From contig NZ_JALCZU010000001.1 of the NCBI RefSeq assembly GCF_023522835.1, forward strand, positions 62,001 to 126,000: 64,000 nt of DNA, given 5' to 3'. Shown one piece after another: positions 22,985 through 32,024 of this stretch; position 1 is the stretch's first letter; each line of letters opens with the position of its first letter. This DNA is from Oceanobacillus saliphilus. GTDB lineage: Bacteria; Bacillota; Bacilli; Bacillales; Amphibacillaceae. The position numbers and the translations under genes were made by a program. The notes under the pieces are model-generated. The model worked only from the letters and a program-made list of their open reading frames with translations, had not been told where the DNA came from and did not search any database.

Positions 22985-25900
22985 ATGAAAAAAGGAATCT
23001 TACGCAATGGAAGTAAAAAAACACATTTGCACTCTGAAACCAATCAAAATGATTTTGTTTTTAAAAGTGAATCTGGTAAACGATGGAATCTTTTAATTCT
23101 TTTATCTGTTACGCTAGCTGTTCTATTTGCACTGGTCATCGGTTTTTTAGGTTTAGGTCTTTATGCTAACCCGCAGCTTCCTAGCCTGGAAGCAAAAGAA
23201 ACGGATGAATTTGCACACATCAGTCCATCGCAAACAATGACTTCCAATCAGGATGAATTCGCAACCACCGCTACGGATGAGAAATTTCTCCAGCAAGGTG
23301 TTGCCTATCGGGATGATGTTTACGCGTTCTATGTGAATTGGGACAGCAACAGTGAACAATCGCTTCGGGAAAATATTGATACGATCGATGTTTTGATACC
23401 GCAGTGGCTCAGTTTGAATTCTGAATTGGAGATTGAAAGTGATATTCAACCGGAAATCATAGAGCTCGCCAAAAAGAATGATGTGGAGATTACGCCATTA
23501 ATTCACAACATAGAGAATGAAAAGTGGAATCAGGAGACCGTCCATAACCTTTTAAATTCTCCTGAAGAACAAGCGAACTTCATTCAAAAACTATATGAAC
23601 TCATCAAACAGCATGATTTTGATGGGATTAATATTGACTTTGAGAATCTAAACAAGAACGACCGGGATTTATTGACTGCGTTTATGAAGGAACTGTACAC
23701 GACTTTTCATAGTGATGGTCTCTCCGTTTCCATGGCTGTACCGGCTGCACATGAAGCATTTGATTACGAAAAATTAGAAAAATATGTGGATCAGATGATG
23801 GTGATGGCATACGATGAAAATGTGGACAATCCTGGCACCATTGCTTCTTCCACATGGTTTAAAGAGATTCTCTCCAAATTACCCAAAGAAAAGCTAATTG
23901 TTGCGATTGGGAATTATGGATATGACTGGGAATGGGAAAGCCATGAACCGGGAGAACCTGTATCCTTTGATGATGTCACGAGACTTGCCGAAAAAGCGAA
24001 CCTGGACATTCAATGGGATGATATGAGCCAAACACCATATCTTAAATACATGGAGGACAATAAACTACATGAAATATGGTTCCTGGACAGTGCAACCTTC
24101 TACAACCAATTGAAAATGTCTGCGGATGCCGGGGCACAGGGAATTGCACTCTGGAGACTCGGATCGGAGGACCCATCTATTTGGGATGTTCTTGAAGGGA
24201 AAAAATTAGAAGAATTGCTGACTGTCAAAAATGGAGGAAATATTTACAGCACAGGTGAAGGGAATATCTTCCGGGCGACAGAGAGTCGAAAAGAAGGAAA
24301 ACGCAGCCTTCAGTTTGATGACGCTGGTTTTATTACGAGTGAAACGTATGTTACCAACCCAGTAGCGTCCGAGTTTGAGCGTTTAAGCCAGCCTGGGGAT
24401 CAAGAGATTGTCCTGACTTTCGACGATGGGCCCGATCCCGAATATACGGAAAGCATTTTGGATATCCTGGATCAATACCAAGTCAATGCTTCGTTCTTTA
24501 TAATTGGTAATAAGGCCATCAACAATCAGGATATTGTTGAACGGATTTATCGGGATGGCCATGAGATTGGCGTCCATACGTTTTCCCATCCTAAAACAAA
24601 TGAAATGTCCGGTGAACGGCTAAAGCTTGAGCTTAATGCTTCTCAACGCGTCATTCAAGGAATTACTGGACAATCCACTTCACTGTATCGTTCTCCATAT
24701 GGAGATGAAGAGGCTAAATATATGCCGTCCCATTTCCAAAGATTACAGGATGTGACCCAAATGGGGTATGTCACCGTCAATTATGATATCGATTCAAGAG
24801 ACTGGGAGCTGCGTGATAGTGAGGCGATTACCCAGAATGTCTTGAACCAGGCATCCAGCGGCGATATTATTTTGCTACACGATGGTGGAGGAGATCGGCA
24901 GGCAACACTGGATGCACTGCCTGACATTATCGAACAGTTACAAAATGAGGGATATACATTTGTAACGGTCAGCGAGCTGATGGATCTAAATAAAAGCTCT
25001 GTCATGCCTCCTGTCGCAGATGCGGAAAATCCGATTATGCAGAGCTACAAAGTGATGCTGTTCAATATAGCAAACATTCAGGAAGGTATTTTCATTTTGC
25101 TTTTCAGTGTGATTTTCATTTTAATTCTGCGCTTATTGATTCTAGGAAGTTTAGCTTTCATACATAAAAAACGGGCCAGTCAACCGCCGGGATTGGGACA
25201 TTCTACTCCGCCGTTTGTCAGTGTCATTATCCCGGCTTACAATGAAGAGGATGTCATAGACAGGACGATCGAATCGATTTTGAAAAGCAATTATCCAAAC
25301 CTGGAAGTCATTGTGATTGATGATGGTTCCAAAGACGAGACATCTCGGGTTGTATCCCGTAAATACGATTCGAATGAAAAGGTATTTCTTTTCCATAAGA
25401 ATAACGGTGGGAAAGCTTCCGCCATTAATCTCGGAATCAGGAAGGCAAAGGGAGATATTTTTATTGCGATTGATGCGGATACGATTGTTTCCCCTAATTC
25501 GATTTCGACGCTTATTCGGCACTTTTCGGACGAAAATATCGCGGCAGTATCCGGAAATGTGCGGGTTGGGAACAAGAAAAACCTGTTAACTTCCTGGCAG
25601 CATATTGAATATGTAACTGGATTTAACTTGGAGAAGCGCGCGTTTGCCACGCTTAACTGTGTCCCAGTTGTCCCGGGAGCTTTCGGAGCTTGGCGCAAAC
25701 AGGTGGTTGAGGAGCTCGGTTATTTTTCCGATGATACGCTTGCAGAAGATACAGACTTGACATTAAAAATTATCCGCCATGGTCATAAAGTGGTAGTCGA
25801 TGAACAGGCCTATGCCTATACAGAGGCACCGGCGACGATTAGAGATTTCTTAAAACAGCGGTTCCGGTGGACATTTGGAACATTACAATGTTTTTGGAAG

Positions 25901-26305
25901 CACAAGAAAGCGTTTGGGGGATTAAAGCATAAATCACTCGGATTCATCGCCCTCCCCAATATGCTGCTGTTTCAATTTATTATTCCTTTCTTTGCACCGC
26001 TTATCGATATATTGTTTGTTTTGGGAATCCTGACAGGTGCTCCCCAAAAGGCATTAGTCATTTTTGCCAGTTACTTGCTCGTCGATTTCCTTGTTTGCCT
26101 CGTTGCATTCAGGATGGAGAAGCTAAGCTTGAAACCGCTACTCTCCTTGATTCTGCAACGAATATTCTACCGCTACTTACTACTATGGGTAACGTGGAAA
26201 TCCTTCTTTGCTGCATTGAAAGGCACTCGCGTTGGCTGGGGGAAATTAAAGCGGTCTGGTGATATGAGAGTGGAACCGGGATTGAAGGAGGAGCGGATTA
26301 GCTAG
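22985..26305 (+). CDS. GH18-like / polysaccharide deacetylase / GT2 glycosyltransferase fusion
   Basis: Three-domain membrane enzyme of 1106 residues, probably making and trimming a beta-linked N-acetylhexosamine exopolymer. An N-terminal helix (about 36-60) is followed by a GH18-type domain (about 110-410) with HDFDGINIDFENLN near 211; the acid in DxxDxE is kept. A NodB deacetylase domain (about 470-680) has LTFDDGPDPEYTE near 476, HTFSHP and RSPYGDEE, so its metal site looks intact. A second membrane helix (about 705-735) leads to a GT2 synthase (VSVIIPAYNEEDVIDRTIES near 744, DADT, EDTDLTL and QRFRWTFG near 957) and C-terminal helices. It resembles PgaB plus PgaC in one chain, an arrangement known in Bacillus. 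It is monocistronic with a terminator at 26399. Confidence 0.92.
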   Translation: MKKGILRNGSKKTHLHSETNQNDFVFKSESGKRWNLLILLSVTLAVLFALVIGFLGLGLYANPQLPSLEAKETDEFAHISPSQTMTSNQDEFATTATDEKFLQQGVAYRDDVYAFYVNWDSNSEQSLRENIDTIDVLIPQWLSLNSELEIESDIQPEIIELAKKNDVEITPLIHNIENEKWNQETVHNLLNSPEEQANFIQKLYELIKQHDFDGINIDFENLNKNDRDLLTAFMKELYTTFHSDGLSVSMAVPAAHEAFDYEKLEKYVDQMMVMAYDENVDNPGTIASSTWFKEILSKLPKEKLIVAIGNYGYDWEWESHEPGEPVSFDDVTRLAEKANLDIQWDDMSQTPYLKYMEDNKLHEIWFLDSATFYNQLKMSADAGAQGIALWRLGSEDPSIWDVLEGKKLEELLTVKNGGNIYSTGEGNIFRATESRKEGKRSLQFDDAGFITSETYVTNPVASEFERLSQPGDQEIVLTFDDGPDPEYTESILDILDQYQVNASFFIIGNKAINNQDIVERIYRDGHEIGVHTFSHPKTNEMSGERLKLELNASQRVIQGITGQSTSLYRSPYGDEEAKYMPSHFQRLQDVTQMGYVTVNYDIDSRDWELRDSEAITQNVLNQASSGDIILLHDGGGDRQATLDALPDIIEQLQNEGYTFVTVSELMDLNKSSVMPPVADAENPIMQSYKVMLFNIANIQEGIFILLFSVIFILILRLLILGSLAFIHKKRASQPPGLGHSTPPFVSVIIPAYNEEDVIDRTIESILKSNYPNLEVIVIDDGSKDETSRVVSRKYDSNEKVFLFHKNNGGKASAINLGIRKAKGDIFIAIDADTIVSPNSISTLIRHFSDENIAAVSGNVRVGNKKNLLTSWQHIEYVTGFNLEKRAFATLNCVPVVPGAFGAWRKQVVEELGYFSDDTLAEDTDLTLKIIRHGHKVVVDEQAYAYTEAPATIRDFLKQRFRWTFGTLQCFWKHKKAFGGLKHKSLGFIALPNMLLFQFIIPFFAPLIDILFVLGILTGAPQKALVIFASYLLVDFLVCLVAFRMEKLSLKPLLSLILQRIFYRYLLLWVTWKSFFAALKGTRVGWGKLKRSGDMRVEPGLKEERIS

Positions 26306-26398
26306 GTTTTTCTATGATCAAGTATTCGATAGGTTTGTTTATAATTGTTTCGCTACTTTACATCTAGTTAAGCTATGAAACGATAAATTAATTAACTT

Positions 26399-26440
26399 AT
26401 ACAGCTGCAACGATATGTTTCGTTGCAGCTGTATTTTTGT
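26399..26440 (+). terminator. Rho-independent terminator of the exopolysaccharide gene
   Basis: ACAGCTGCAACGA and TCGTTGCAGCTGT form a 13-bp stem followed by ATTTTTGTTGTT on the plus strand. It lies about 95 bases after the stop codon of the fusion gene and immediately before repeat array 2. Confidence 0.9.
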
Positions 26441-26448
26441 TGTTCTGT

Positions 26449-26882
26449 AGTAATAAACTCTACCTCGATGAAGGTCATTTCTATGGCTTTTTGTTCTTAT
26501 TTTGACCTTCATTGCCTTGATGATGTTCATTTCTACGACTTTTTCTTCTTATTTTGATCTTCATGGCCTTGATGAAGGTCATTTTTATAGCTTTTCCTGC
26601 TTACTTTGATCTTCATGGCCTTGATGAAGGTCATTTTTATAGCTTTTCCTGCTTACTTTGATCTTCATGGCCTTGATGAAGGTCATTTCTATGGCTTTTC
26701 CTGCTTACTTTGACCTTCATTACCTTCATGAAGGTCATTTCTATAGCTATTCCTGCTCTCTTTGATCTTCATGGCCTTCATGAAGGTTATTTGCACAGCT
26801 TTTCCTGCTTACTTTGACCTTCATAATCTTGATGAAGTTCATTTCTTTAGCTTTTCCTTAGATTTTTGATCTCCATTACCTA
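26449..26882 (+). repeat. Array 2 of 52-bp palindromic tandem repeats, about 8 units
   Basis: Unit starts fall at 26501, 26553, 26605, 26657, 26709, 26761, 26813 and 26865, an exact 52-bp step throughout, with a half unit before and a truncated unit at the end. The unit is the same as in array 1 (GATCTTCATGGCCTTGATGA, AGGTCATTT, spacer AGCTTTTCCTGCTTAC). Adjacent units at 26553-26708 are almost identical, pointing to recent local duplication. One unit (26709) has matching changes in both arms (GACCTTCAT with ATGAAGGTC). Confidence 0.95.
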
Positions 26883-26964
26883 ATCTAGCAGGGATCTGAC
26901 CACTACCTCGTACCCCTCTTTAAAAAGATTTTAATAAAAAGCTACACACTTTTCGATTATGTGT

Positions 26965-27106
26965 TATAATAAGATTAACTTATTGATGTTCGTTTTAGCA
27001 AAACAAGATATTTGTAATAACTTTCTAGTGATTATCATCGTCTTGAATTATTATCTTGAACCAACAAGTAATAAACGTGCTATAAAGCACATGGAGGAAT
27101 TTTCTT
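26965..27106 (+). promoter_or_regulatory. cspA-type promoter and long 5' leader
   Basis: TATAAT at 26965-26970 is a good -10 box; the -35 is poor. A leader of about 130 bases follows, typical of cold-shock genes whose leader refolds in the cold. A small hairpin GTGCTATAAAGCAC lies just before the GGAGGA ribosome site. Regulation by temperature is inferred from the family. Confidence 0.55.
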
Positions 27107-27307
27107 ATGAGTAACGGTACAGTAAAATGGTTTAACGCAGACAAAGGTTTCGGTTTTATCGAGGTTGAAGGTGGAGAAGATGTATTCGTACATTTCTCAG
27201 CAATTCAGGGCGACGGTTTCAAATCATTAGATGAAGGCCAAGCAGTTACATTTGAAATTGAAGAAGGTAACCGTGGACCACAAGCAGCAAACGTTGAAAA
27301 AGCATAA
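27107..27307 (+). CDS. cspA: Cold-shock protein, CspA family
   Basis: Single cold-shock domain of 66 residues, an RNA chaperone that melts secondary structure. Both RNA-binding motifs are intact: KGFGFIEV (RNP1) and VFVHFSAI (RNP2), within the usual start [18 protein letters not shown]. Length and sequence are typical of Bacillus CspB/C/D. The ribosome site is GGAGGA. It stands alone between repeat array 2 and a strong terminator. Confidence 0.97.
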   Translation: MSNGTVKWFNADKGFGFIEVEGGEDVFVHFSAIQGDGFKSLDEGQAVTFEIEEGNRGPQAANVEKA

Positions 27308-27317
27308 TTAAACATGG

Positions 27318-27349
27318 AAAAGCTCTTCTCATATGAGAAGAGCTTTTTT
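27318..27349 (+). terminator. Rho-independent terminator of the cold-shock gene
   Basis: AAAAGCTCTTCTCAT and ATGAGAAGAGCTTTT make a perfect 15-bp palindrome with U6 following on the plus strand, eleven bases after the stop. Confidence 0.95.
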
Positions 27350-27463
27350 ACTTTTAGAAAGTGATGAGGGTCAGGCAGCTGCATCCCGGTTCATAACTAG
27401 ATCTATTAAGGCTTTAATCTAGTTATGAGCTGGAAATAAATTAATTCTAATATATGATTCAAC

Positions 27464-28975
27464 CTACTGAATCACCACTATCCTCTCTTCCAAACTTGCG
27501 TTAATCGTACCCAGCTTGCTTGCATATTGGATCAGAACTTCCGCATCTGTTTGCGCATTGGTTTCGTCTACAATAATCTCGCTTTCTGCAAACATTGTAT
27601 AGCCATCCCCACCACCCGCAATATAATTTGGCATGGCAACGAGATAGTCTTTTTCTAAATCAATCGGTTCATTGTCAATTGTAATGGACTGCACTCTTTC
27701 TCCAACGGGAAGATTTGGATTATAGGAATAATGGATTCCAGATACTTGTAAAAATCCTCCTCCTAAACTTTCTACACGTGAGACACTATTCTCAAACGCG
27801 GCTTGAAGTGTTTCTCCTTTTACATTAGCAAGAATTACTTTGTTGCCAAAAGGTAAAATAGCGTATGCATCTCGTAAAGTGAATTCTCCAGCAGGGATAC
27901 TTGTGCGAATTCCGCCGCCATTCATTAGCCCAATATCCGCATTAAAATGATTGCGATAACTATCGGCCACAAAGTTTCCAATATTCGTTTCCTCGTATCT
28001 TGATTCATGATTAGCTCCATAAACTAAAGGTGTTTCTAAGTGCGCAATCGTTTGGCCTAAATCTTCTTCCAATTTGTTTTGGTAATAGTCAGCTAATGCT
28101 TTTAATTCTGGGTCTTCTGGAACGGTGTGATCGACTTGAATAACAGTAGGGACGAGGTTAATGTCCTTCGCATGCTTCGTAATATCTAAGCGAATCACCG
28201 AACCGATATTTCCTTCTGGTGCTAGTATATAATCGTCACCATGCTCGACAATAAAGGACCTATCTTCTGCTTTTTCTTCTGTAAACACAGCGTCAATTTC
28301 TGGTACAGCATCTAGCAATTGCTTGTCCTTCTCAAGCGATTCCTGTGTTAATGCAATAATCACGTCAACATTTTGTGTATTTTTGATTTGCGCTACAGCT
28401 TTTTTTGCTGAAGGAATAATATCCTGCTGAATAACCTTCCCGTCATTTGTTGTCGTATACATGTCATCTGTTAAGCCGATTATTCCAATTTTGATACCAC
28501 GTTGATTGATAATTTGATAGGTTGGCAGATTAGCAAATGCATTGCCTTCTGGATCTGTTAAATTCGAAGTAATCCATTGAAATTCCGATGCTTGAACTAA
28601 CTCCTCAGTCACCTCAGAACCGAAGTCAAAATCATGCTGTCCAAAATTTGCAATATCAATTCCTATTTGATTAAAAGCTTCTACAATTGGAAACCCTTTG
28701 TATACACCACCAAAGAGTGTTCCACCACCTAAATCGCCACCAAAAGCAACGACGGTATGTTTATTATCTTCCTTCACACGGTCAATTACCGTTTTCAGTC
28801 TAGCAACACCACCACGGTCGCCATACTCATTTACAACCGGGCTAATTTCGTGGGCATCATTAAAATATAGAATAGTTGCTTTTCTTGGTGCCTTCGCATC
28901 TGTCATACTTGATTGTATAAGAAAAGCACACAAGAATAGCGCTACGCATGATAAAACAATCACAAGTTTCTTCAT
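27464..28975 (-). CDS. Secreted 5'-nucleotidase / UshA-family metallophosphatase
   Basis: Extracellular nucleotidase of 503 residues. A signal peptide (about 1-27, LSCVALFLCAFLIQSSMTDA) leads to the calcineurin-like domain: ILYFNDAHEISPV supplies the first metal ligands, FGGDLGGGTLFGG the bridging Asp, and IANFGQHDFDFGSE replaces the usual GNHEFD. The C-terminal 5'-nucleotidase domain (about 320-490) has NIGNFVADSYRNHFNADIGL, MNGGGIRTSIPAGEFT and VAMPNYIAGGGDGYTMF. It likely releases phosphate and nucleosides from nucleotides. No wall-sorting signal is seen, so it is probably free or loosely held. The Asn-to-Gln change in the metal motif is unusual and may alter catalysis. It is monocistronic. 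Confidence 0.9.
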   Translation of the reverse strand: MKKLVIVLSCVALFLCAFLIQSSMTDAKAPRKATILYFNDAHEISPVVNEYGDRGGVARLKTVIDRVKEDNKHTVVAFGGDLGGGTLFGGVYKGFPIVEAFNQIGIDIANFGQHDFDFGSEVTEELVQASEFQWITSNLTDPEGNAFANLPTYQIINQRGIKIGIIGLTDDMYTTTNDGKVIQQDIIPSAKKAVAQIKNTQNVDVIIALTQESLEKDKQLLDAVPEIDAVFTEEKAEDRSFIVEHGDDYILAPEGNIGSVIRLDITKHAKDINLVPTVIQVDHTVPEDPELKALADYYQNKLEEDLGQTIAHLETPLVYGANHESRYEETNIGNFVADSYRNHFNADIGLMNGGGIRTSIPAGEFTLRDAYAILPFGNKVILANVKGETLQAAFENSVSRVESLGGGFLQVSGIHYSYNPNLPVGERVQSITIDNEPIDLEKDYLVAMPNYIAGGGDGYTMFAESEIIVDETNAQTDAEVLIQYASKLGTINASLEERIVVIQ

Positions 28976-29300
28976 CTCTCATCCTCCAATTTTTAATCTC
29001 ATAACTAGTATAGCTTTTTAATATATAGAGATTATGGAAGAGAGACAAACTTTGTGTAAAGAAAAGCAATACTAATTTACTGTATCTTTTGACTTACTTA
29101 AACGTAATCCTTTTTTATTATTTCTTTTTTAGATTTATCGTTGTAATATGTATTAGTAAAATGTACTCAAAAACATTATAATTGCATACCTTCTCGAATT
29201 ACTAAATCTCTACCTTAAGAAGTCTGATTATTAACCCTTCCATAGCAATCTAATGTTGTCATTTACTTTCTAAAAAAAATTTACGATTGGAGTTATTCAA
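28976..29300. other. Divergent promoter region
   Basis: AT-rich spacer between the divergent nucleotidase gene and the 242-residue unknown. It must hold both promoters, but I see no clear operator, hairpin or small gene. Confidence 0.4.
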
Positions 29301-30029
29301 ATGATCCAAATAACGCCAACTCCACATTATGCTGGTGTAACGATTACAGGAGATTTTTATAATTTTGATCAACTATATGAAGCGCTACACAAAATTGTTG
29401 GCGACGAAGAAAAACATCCTGATTATTATAATGCTAGATTACGTGTATTAGGACTTTTTTATGACCTTAGGCATGCAAATAGGGCGCATAGAGAATACGC
29501 ATTTAAGAACCATGGGCTTGATGAGGAAACATTGCAATGGATGGGAATTGTTAGTACAAACAAAAATGTATATTTATCTTTCAATACCTATTATCCAGAA
29601 ATTCTATTTATCATTATGGCATTAAATGATTTTGTTGATATGTATAACCAGACAGACGCGATGCACTCTAAATGGGATTTAACTGTACAAACGGTTCGAA
29701 AATTCCAGGCAACTGTAATCGATTCCTTGCGTGACACCCTTCCACGACAAAAATTTAATTCGATGCTCAGGAACATGAGTAGGTATTCCGTTGATTTTAG
29801 CAATTATTTCACCCGATATTTGGATCAACTAAATATTCGCTTTCTAGGCTGGGATCAAGAAAAACGGTTTAAAAATATATCCATCATGGCAAAGCGAATT
29901 GCTGAGCGAGGGAAGGAATACCAACAAGTACACGAACAACTTATGCAGGCAGCGATTAAACACAACTGTGATCCGAATGAGTTAGTACTTAATGAGGATT
30001 ATCCAGATTACATGGAGATAGATTGGTAA
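29301..30029 (+). CDS. Conserved hypothetical protein, 242 residues
   Basis: Soluble, mixed alpha/beta protein without signal peptide or membrane segment. It opens MIQITPTPHYAGVTITGDFY and then a helical body with YYNARLRVLGLFYDLRHANR, IIMALNDFVDMYNQ and FNSMLRNMSRYSVDFSNYFT. It looks like a family of uncharacterised bacillar proteins (possibly DUF6904, from memory, not checked). The ribosome site GGAGTT precedes the ATG at 29301. It stands alone, so context gives no clue to function. Confidence 0.75.
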   Translation: MIQITPTPHYAGVTITGDFYNFDQLYEALHKIVGDEEKHPDYYNARLRVLGLFYDLRHANRAHREYAFKNHGLDEETLQWMGIVSTNKNVYLSFNTYYPEILFIIMALNDFVDMYNQTDAMHSKWDLTVQTVRKFQATVIDSLRDTLPRQKFNSMLRNMSRYSVDFSNYFTRYLDQLNIRFLGWDQEKRFKNISIMAKRIAERGKEYQQVHEQLMQAAIKHNCDPNELVLNEDYPDYMEIDW

Positions 30030-30525
30030 AGAGATTGGGGCTCATCATCCAACATTACTGTCTACAACCTTTAGCGTCAACAAAATTCGGAAATTGTTTT
30101 GTACCTATACACAAATTATTTAAAAAGCTGTTAAGTTATTCATATCTCATAAACTTAACAGCTTCTCGATAATATAATTCATAGCTGTCCATACCCTTGT
30201 TACTTACAAAAATTCCTACTGAGCAAAAATATCTTAATCTTATAAAGAGGAGGGTTCCGCCCCATTAATCTCCATCGTGTTTAAAAATTTGGAAGAAAAT
30301 ATAGCCATTACAAGCCAAAGAAGAGAAGTAATCCTTATTTTTCCGATAGTTTAAAATTGCACTAATTAACTTATTTGGACTATGGTTCCATCGCTACAAG
30401 GCCAATGCGGGTAATGACCAGCAGTAAATTTGAACATAGGTAAGCACTTCTCGATTCTTGTGAAATAACCCAGAATTTGTCCTTGTTTTACACAACAATT
30501 TCAATTACTCTTTTTTCAGAAAAAA
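30030..30525. other. Intergenic stretch downstream of the sucrose operon
   Basis: This stretch contains the repeat/terminator at 30118-30205 and, on the minus strand near 30247-30262, GGGGCGGAACCCT, a motif shared with 22781. Otherwise no coding potential is seen. Confidence 0.4.
30118..30205 (-). repeat. 85-bp hairpin repeat, copy A (also a terminator)
   Basis: Aligns over about 85 bases with 37815-37905: both have the stem (A)CTGTTAAGTTA ... AACTTAACAG(C/T), then GATA..ATAATT.ATAG and CCATACCCTT. Stem 30126-30163 is followed on the minus strand by UUUUUAAAUAA, so it can end the sucrose operon transcript. Confidence 0.75.
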
Positions 30526-31482
30526 TCACCCAATAAGCGCTTTAACTTCATTTAAGTCAGGTAACGCACTAATAGCCCCTTGATTCGTAGTAACTAAAGC
30601 TGCGGCTGCATTTGCAAAGCTGCCCATTTCAACTAGTTCCTCCACGGTAAGGTCAGACGCATTTTTTTCCATTGTTGAAAAGCGATACAAGAAAGCTCCA
30701 ATAAAGGAATCCCCTGCTCCAGTTGTATCAATAGCTTTCACTTTAAACCCTTCCACCGATACTTCATCATCTTTCGTATAAAAGCTTACGCCATTCTTCC
30801 CGCGGGTAATGATCAGCAATGAAACAGATCCAGCTAAAAGCGAGCGAATCGCTTTCGCTTCTTCTTTCTCTCCGGTGATAAAAGCTAGTTCATCCTCACT
30901 TACTTTTAGAATGTCTGCATAGGGAATAAACTGCTGAATCGTCTTTTGATAGGCATCCAGGTCGTCCCATAAGTTTTTACGGACATTTGGATCAAAACAA
31001 ACCGTTCCCCCGGCTTGTTTTATATTACGGATGACTTCCTCATGAGCATACTTTACATCTGCTTCTATTAAATCAACGGAGCAAAAATGCAAGATATCAT
31101 CCGAAGAGAACGGCACTTCCTGCACATCCGCTTTATTTAAGAGCATATCTGCACTTGGTTTCCGGTAAAAGACAAATTCTCTTTCTCCATCTTCTTTCAG
31201 TGCAACAAATGCAAGTGCCGTATTAGCTTTATTTGTGTGAAGCATATGGGTCACATTTACACCATTTTTAGATAAGATATCCTTTAAATAGTATCCAAAA
31301 TGGTCCTCTCCGACTTGGCCAATGAAACTACTACGCCCACCTAGCTTCGCAACCGCTGCAGCAACATTAGCAGGAGCTCCTCCTGGCATCTTTTTAAAAC
31401 TTACGACATCTTCAATTGGAACTCCTATTTCATGTGGAATAAAATCAATTAACGCTTCCCCAATCGTATAGACCATCTTCAT
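30526..31482 (-). CDS. scrK: Fructokinase (PfkB family)
   Basis: Cytoplasmic kinase of 318 residues that phosphorylates the fructose released from sucrose-6-phosphate to fructose-6-phosphate. It has the PfkB N-terminal signature (GGAPANVAAAVAKLGGRSSF, about 34-53) and the C-terminal signature DTTGAGDSFIGAFLYRFS with the catalytic Asp in TGAGD. Length is normal for ScrK-type fructokinases. It is the last gene of the sucrose operon, 23 bases after the IIA gene, and so completes the route from sucrose uptake to glycolysis. Confidence 0.93.
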   Translation of the reverse strand: MKMVYTIGEALIDFIPHEIGVPIEDVVSFKKMPGGAPANVAAAVAKLGGRSSFIGQVGEDHFGYYLKDILSKNGVNVTHMLHTNKANTALAFVALKEDGEREFVFYRKPSADMLLNKADVQEVPFSSDDILHFCSVDLIEADVKYAHEEVIRNIKQAGGTVCFDPNVRKNLWDDLDAYQKTIQQFIPYADILKVSEDELAFITGEKEEAKAIRSLLAGSVSLLIITRGKNGVSFYTKDDEVSVEGFKVKAIDTTGAGDSFIGAFLYRFSTMEKNASDLTVEELVEMGSFANAAAALVTTNQGAISALPDLNEVKALIG

Positions 31483-31505
31483 GATTTTTCAACACCCATT
31501 CTTCG

Positions 31506-32000
31506 TTATTTCGATACATGTAAAATTACATCTTGTCCAGCAATCACTTGCTGTATTGTTTTAACATCAATCTTACGCATATCACCTGTATTTGTAATGA
31601 TAATCGGCGTTACAGTACTTTTTGCTTTCTCACGTACAATATCCATTTCAAAGTGAATCAGCTTATCTCCTTTCTTCACTTGATCACCTTCTCCAACATA
31701 GGCTGTAAAACCTTCTCCATCAAGGCTTACCGTCTCAAGACCAATATGAATTAAAATTTCTGCTCCATTTTCAGCGTGAATTCCAATCGCATGCTTTGTT
31801 GGAATCAGTTGTACAATTTTCCCGTTCACAGGCGAAACGATTTCTCCGCTAGTTGGTTTTATGGCAATCCCATCGCCCATCATTTTTTCCGAAAATACGG
31901 GATCTGGAACCTCCTCTAATGCTACAACTTCACCGCTAACTGGTGCAACTAGAGTAATATCGGTTACTTCTTCGTTCTTCTTGAATAATTTCCCAAACAT
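31506..32000 (-). CDS. PTS glucose-type IIA protein (EIIA)
   Basis: Single-domain IIA phosphocarrier of about 164 residues, of the Crr/glucose family. It carries the two active-site histidines in the expected places: PTKHAIGIHAENGAEILIHI (the phosphorylated His is in the last part, LIHIGLETV). A leading KLFKKNEE segment is typical of free-standing EIIA. The start is the ATG at 32000 with GGAGG seven bases upstream; the in-frame TTG at 32006 is not needed. The IIBC protein encoded two genes upstream lacks a IIA domain, so this is its partner, transferring phosphate from HPr. Confidence 0.93.
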   Translation of the reverse strand: MFGKLFKKNEEVTDITLVAPVSGEVVALEEVPDPVFSEKMMGDGIAIKPTSGEIVSPVNGKIVQLIPTKHAIGIHAENGAEILIHIGLETVSLDGEGFTAYVGEGDQVKKGDKLIHFEMDIVREKAKSTVTPIIITNTGDMRKIDVKTIQQVIAGQDVILHVSK

Positions 32001-32024
32001 AATCAAACCTCCACCCTATCGCAT

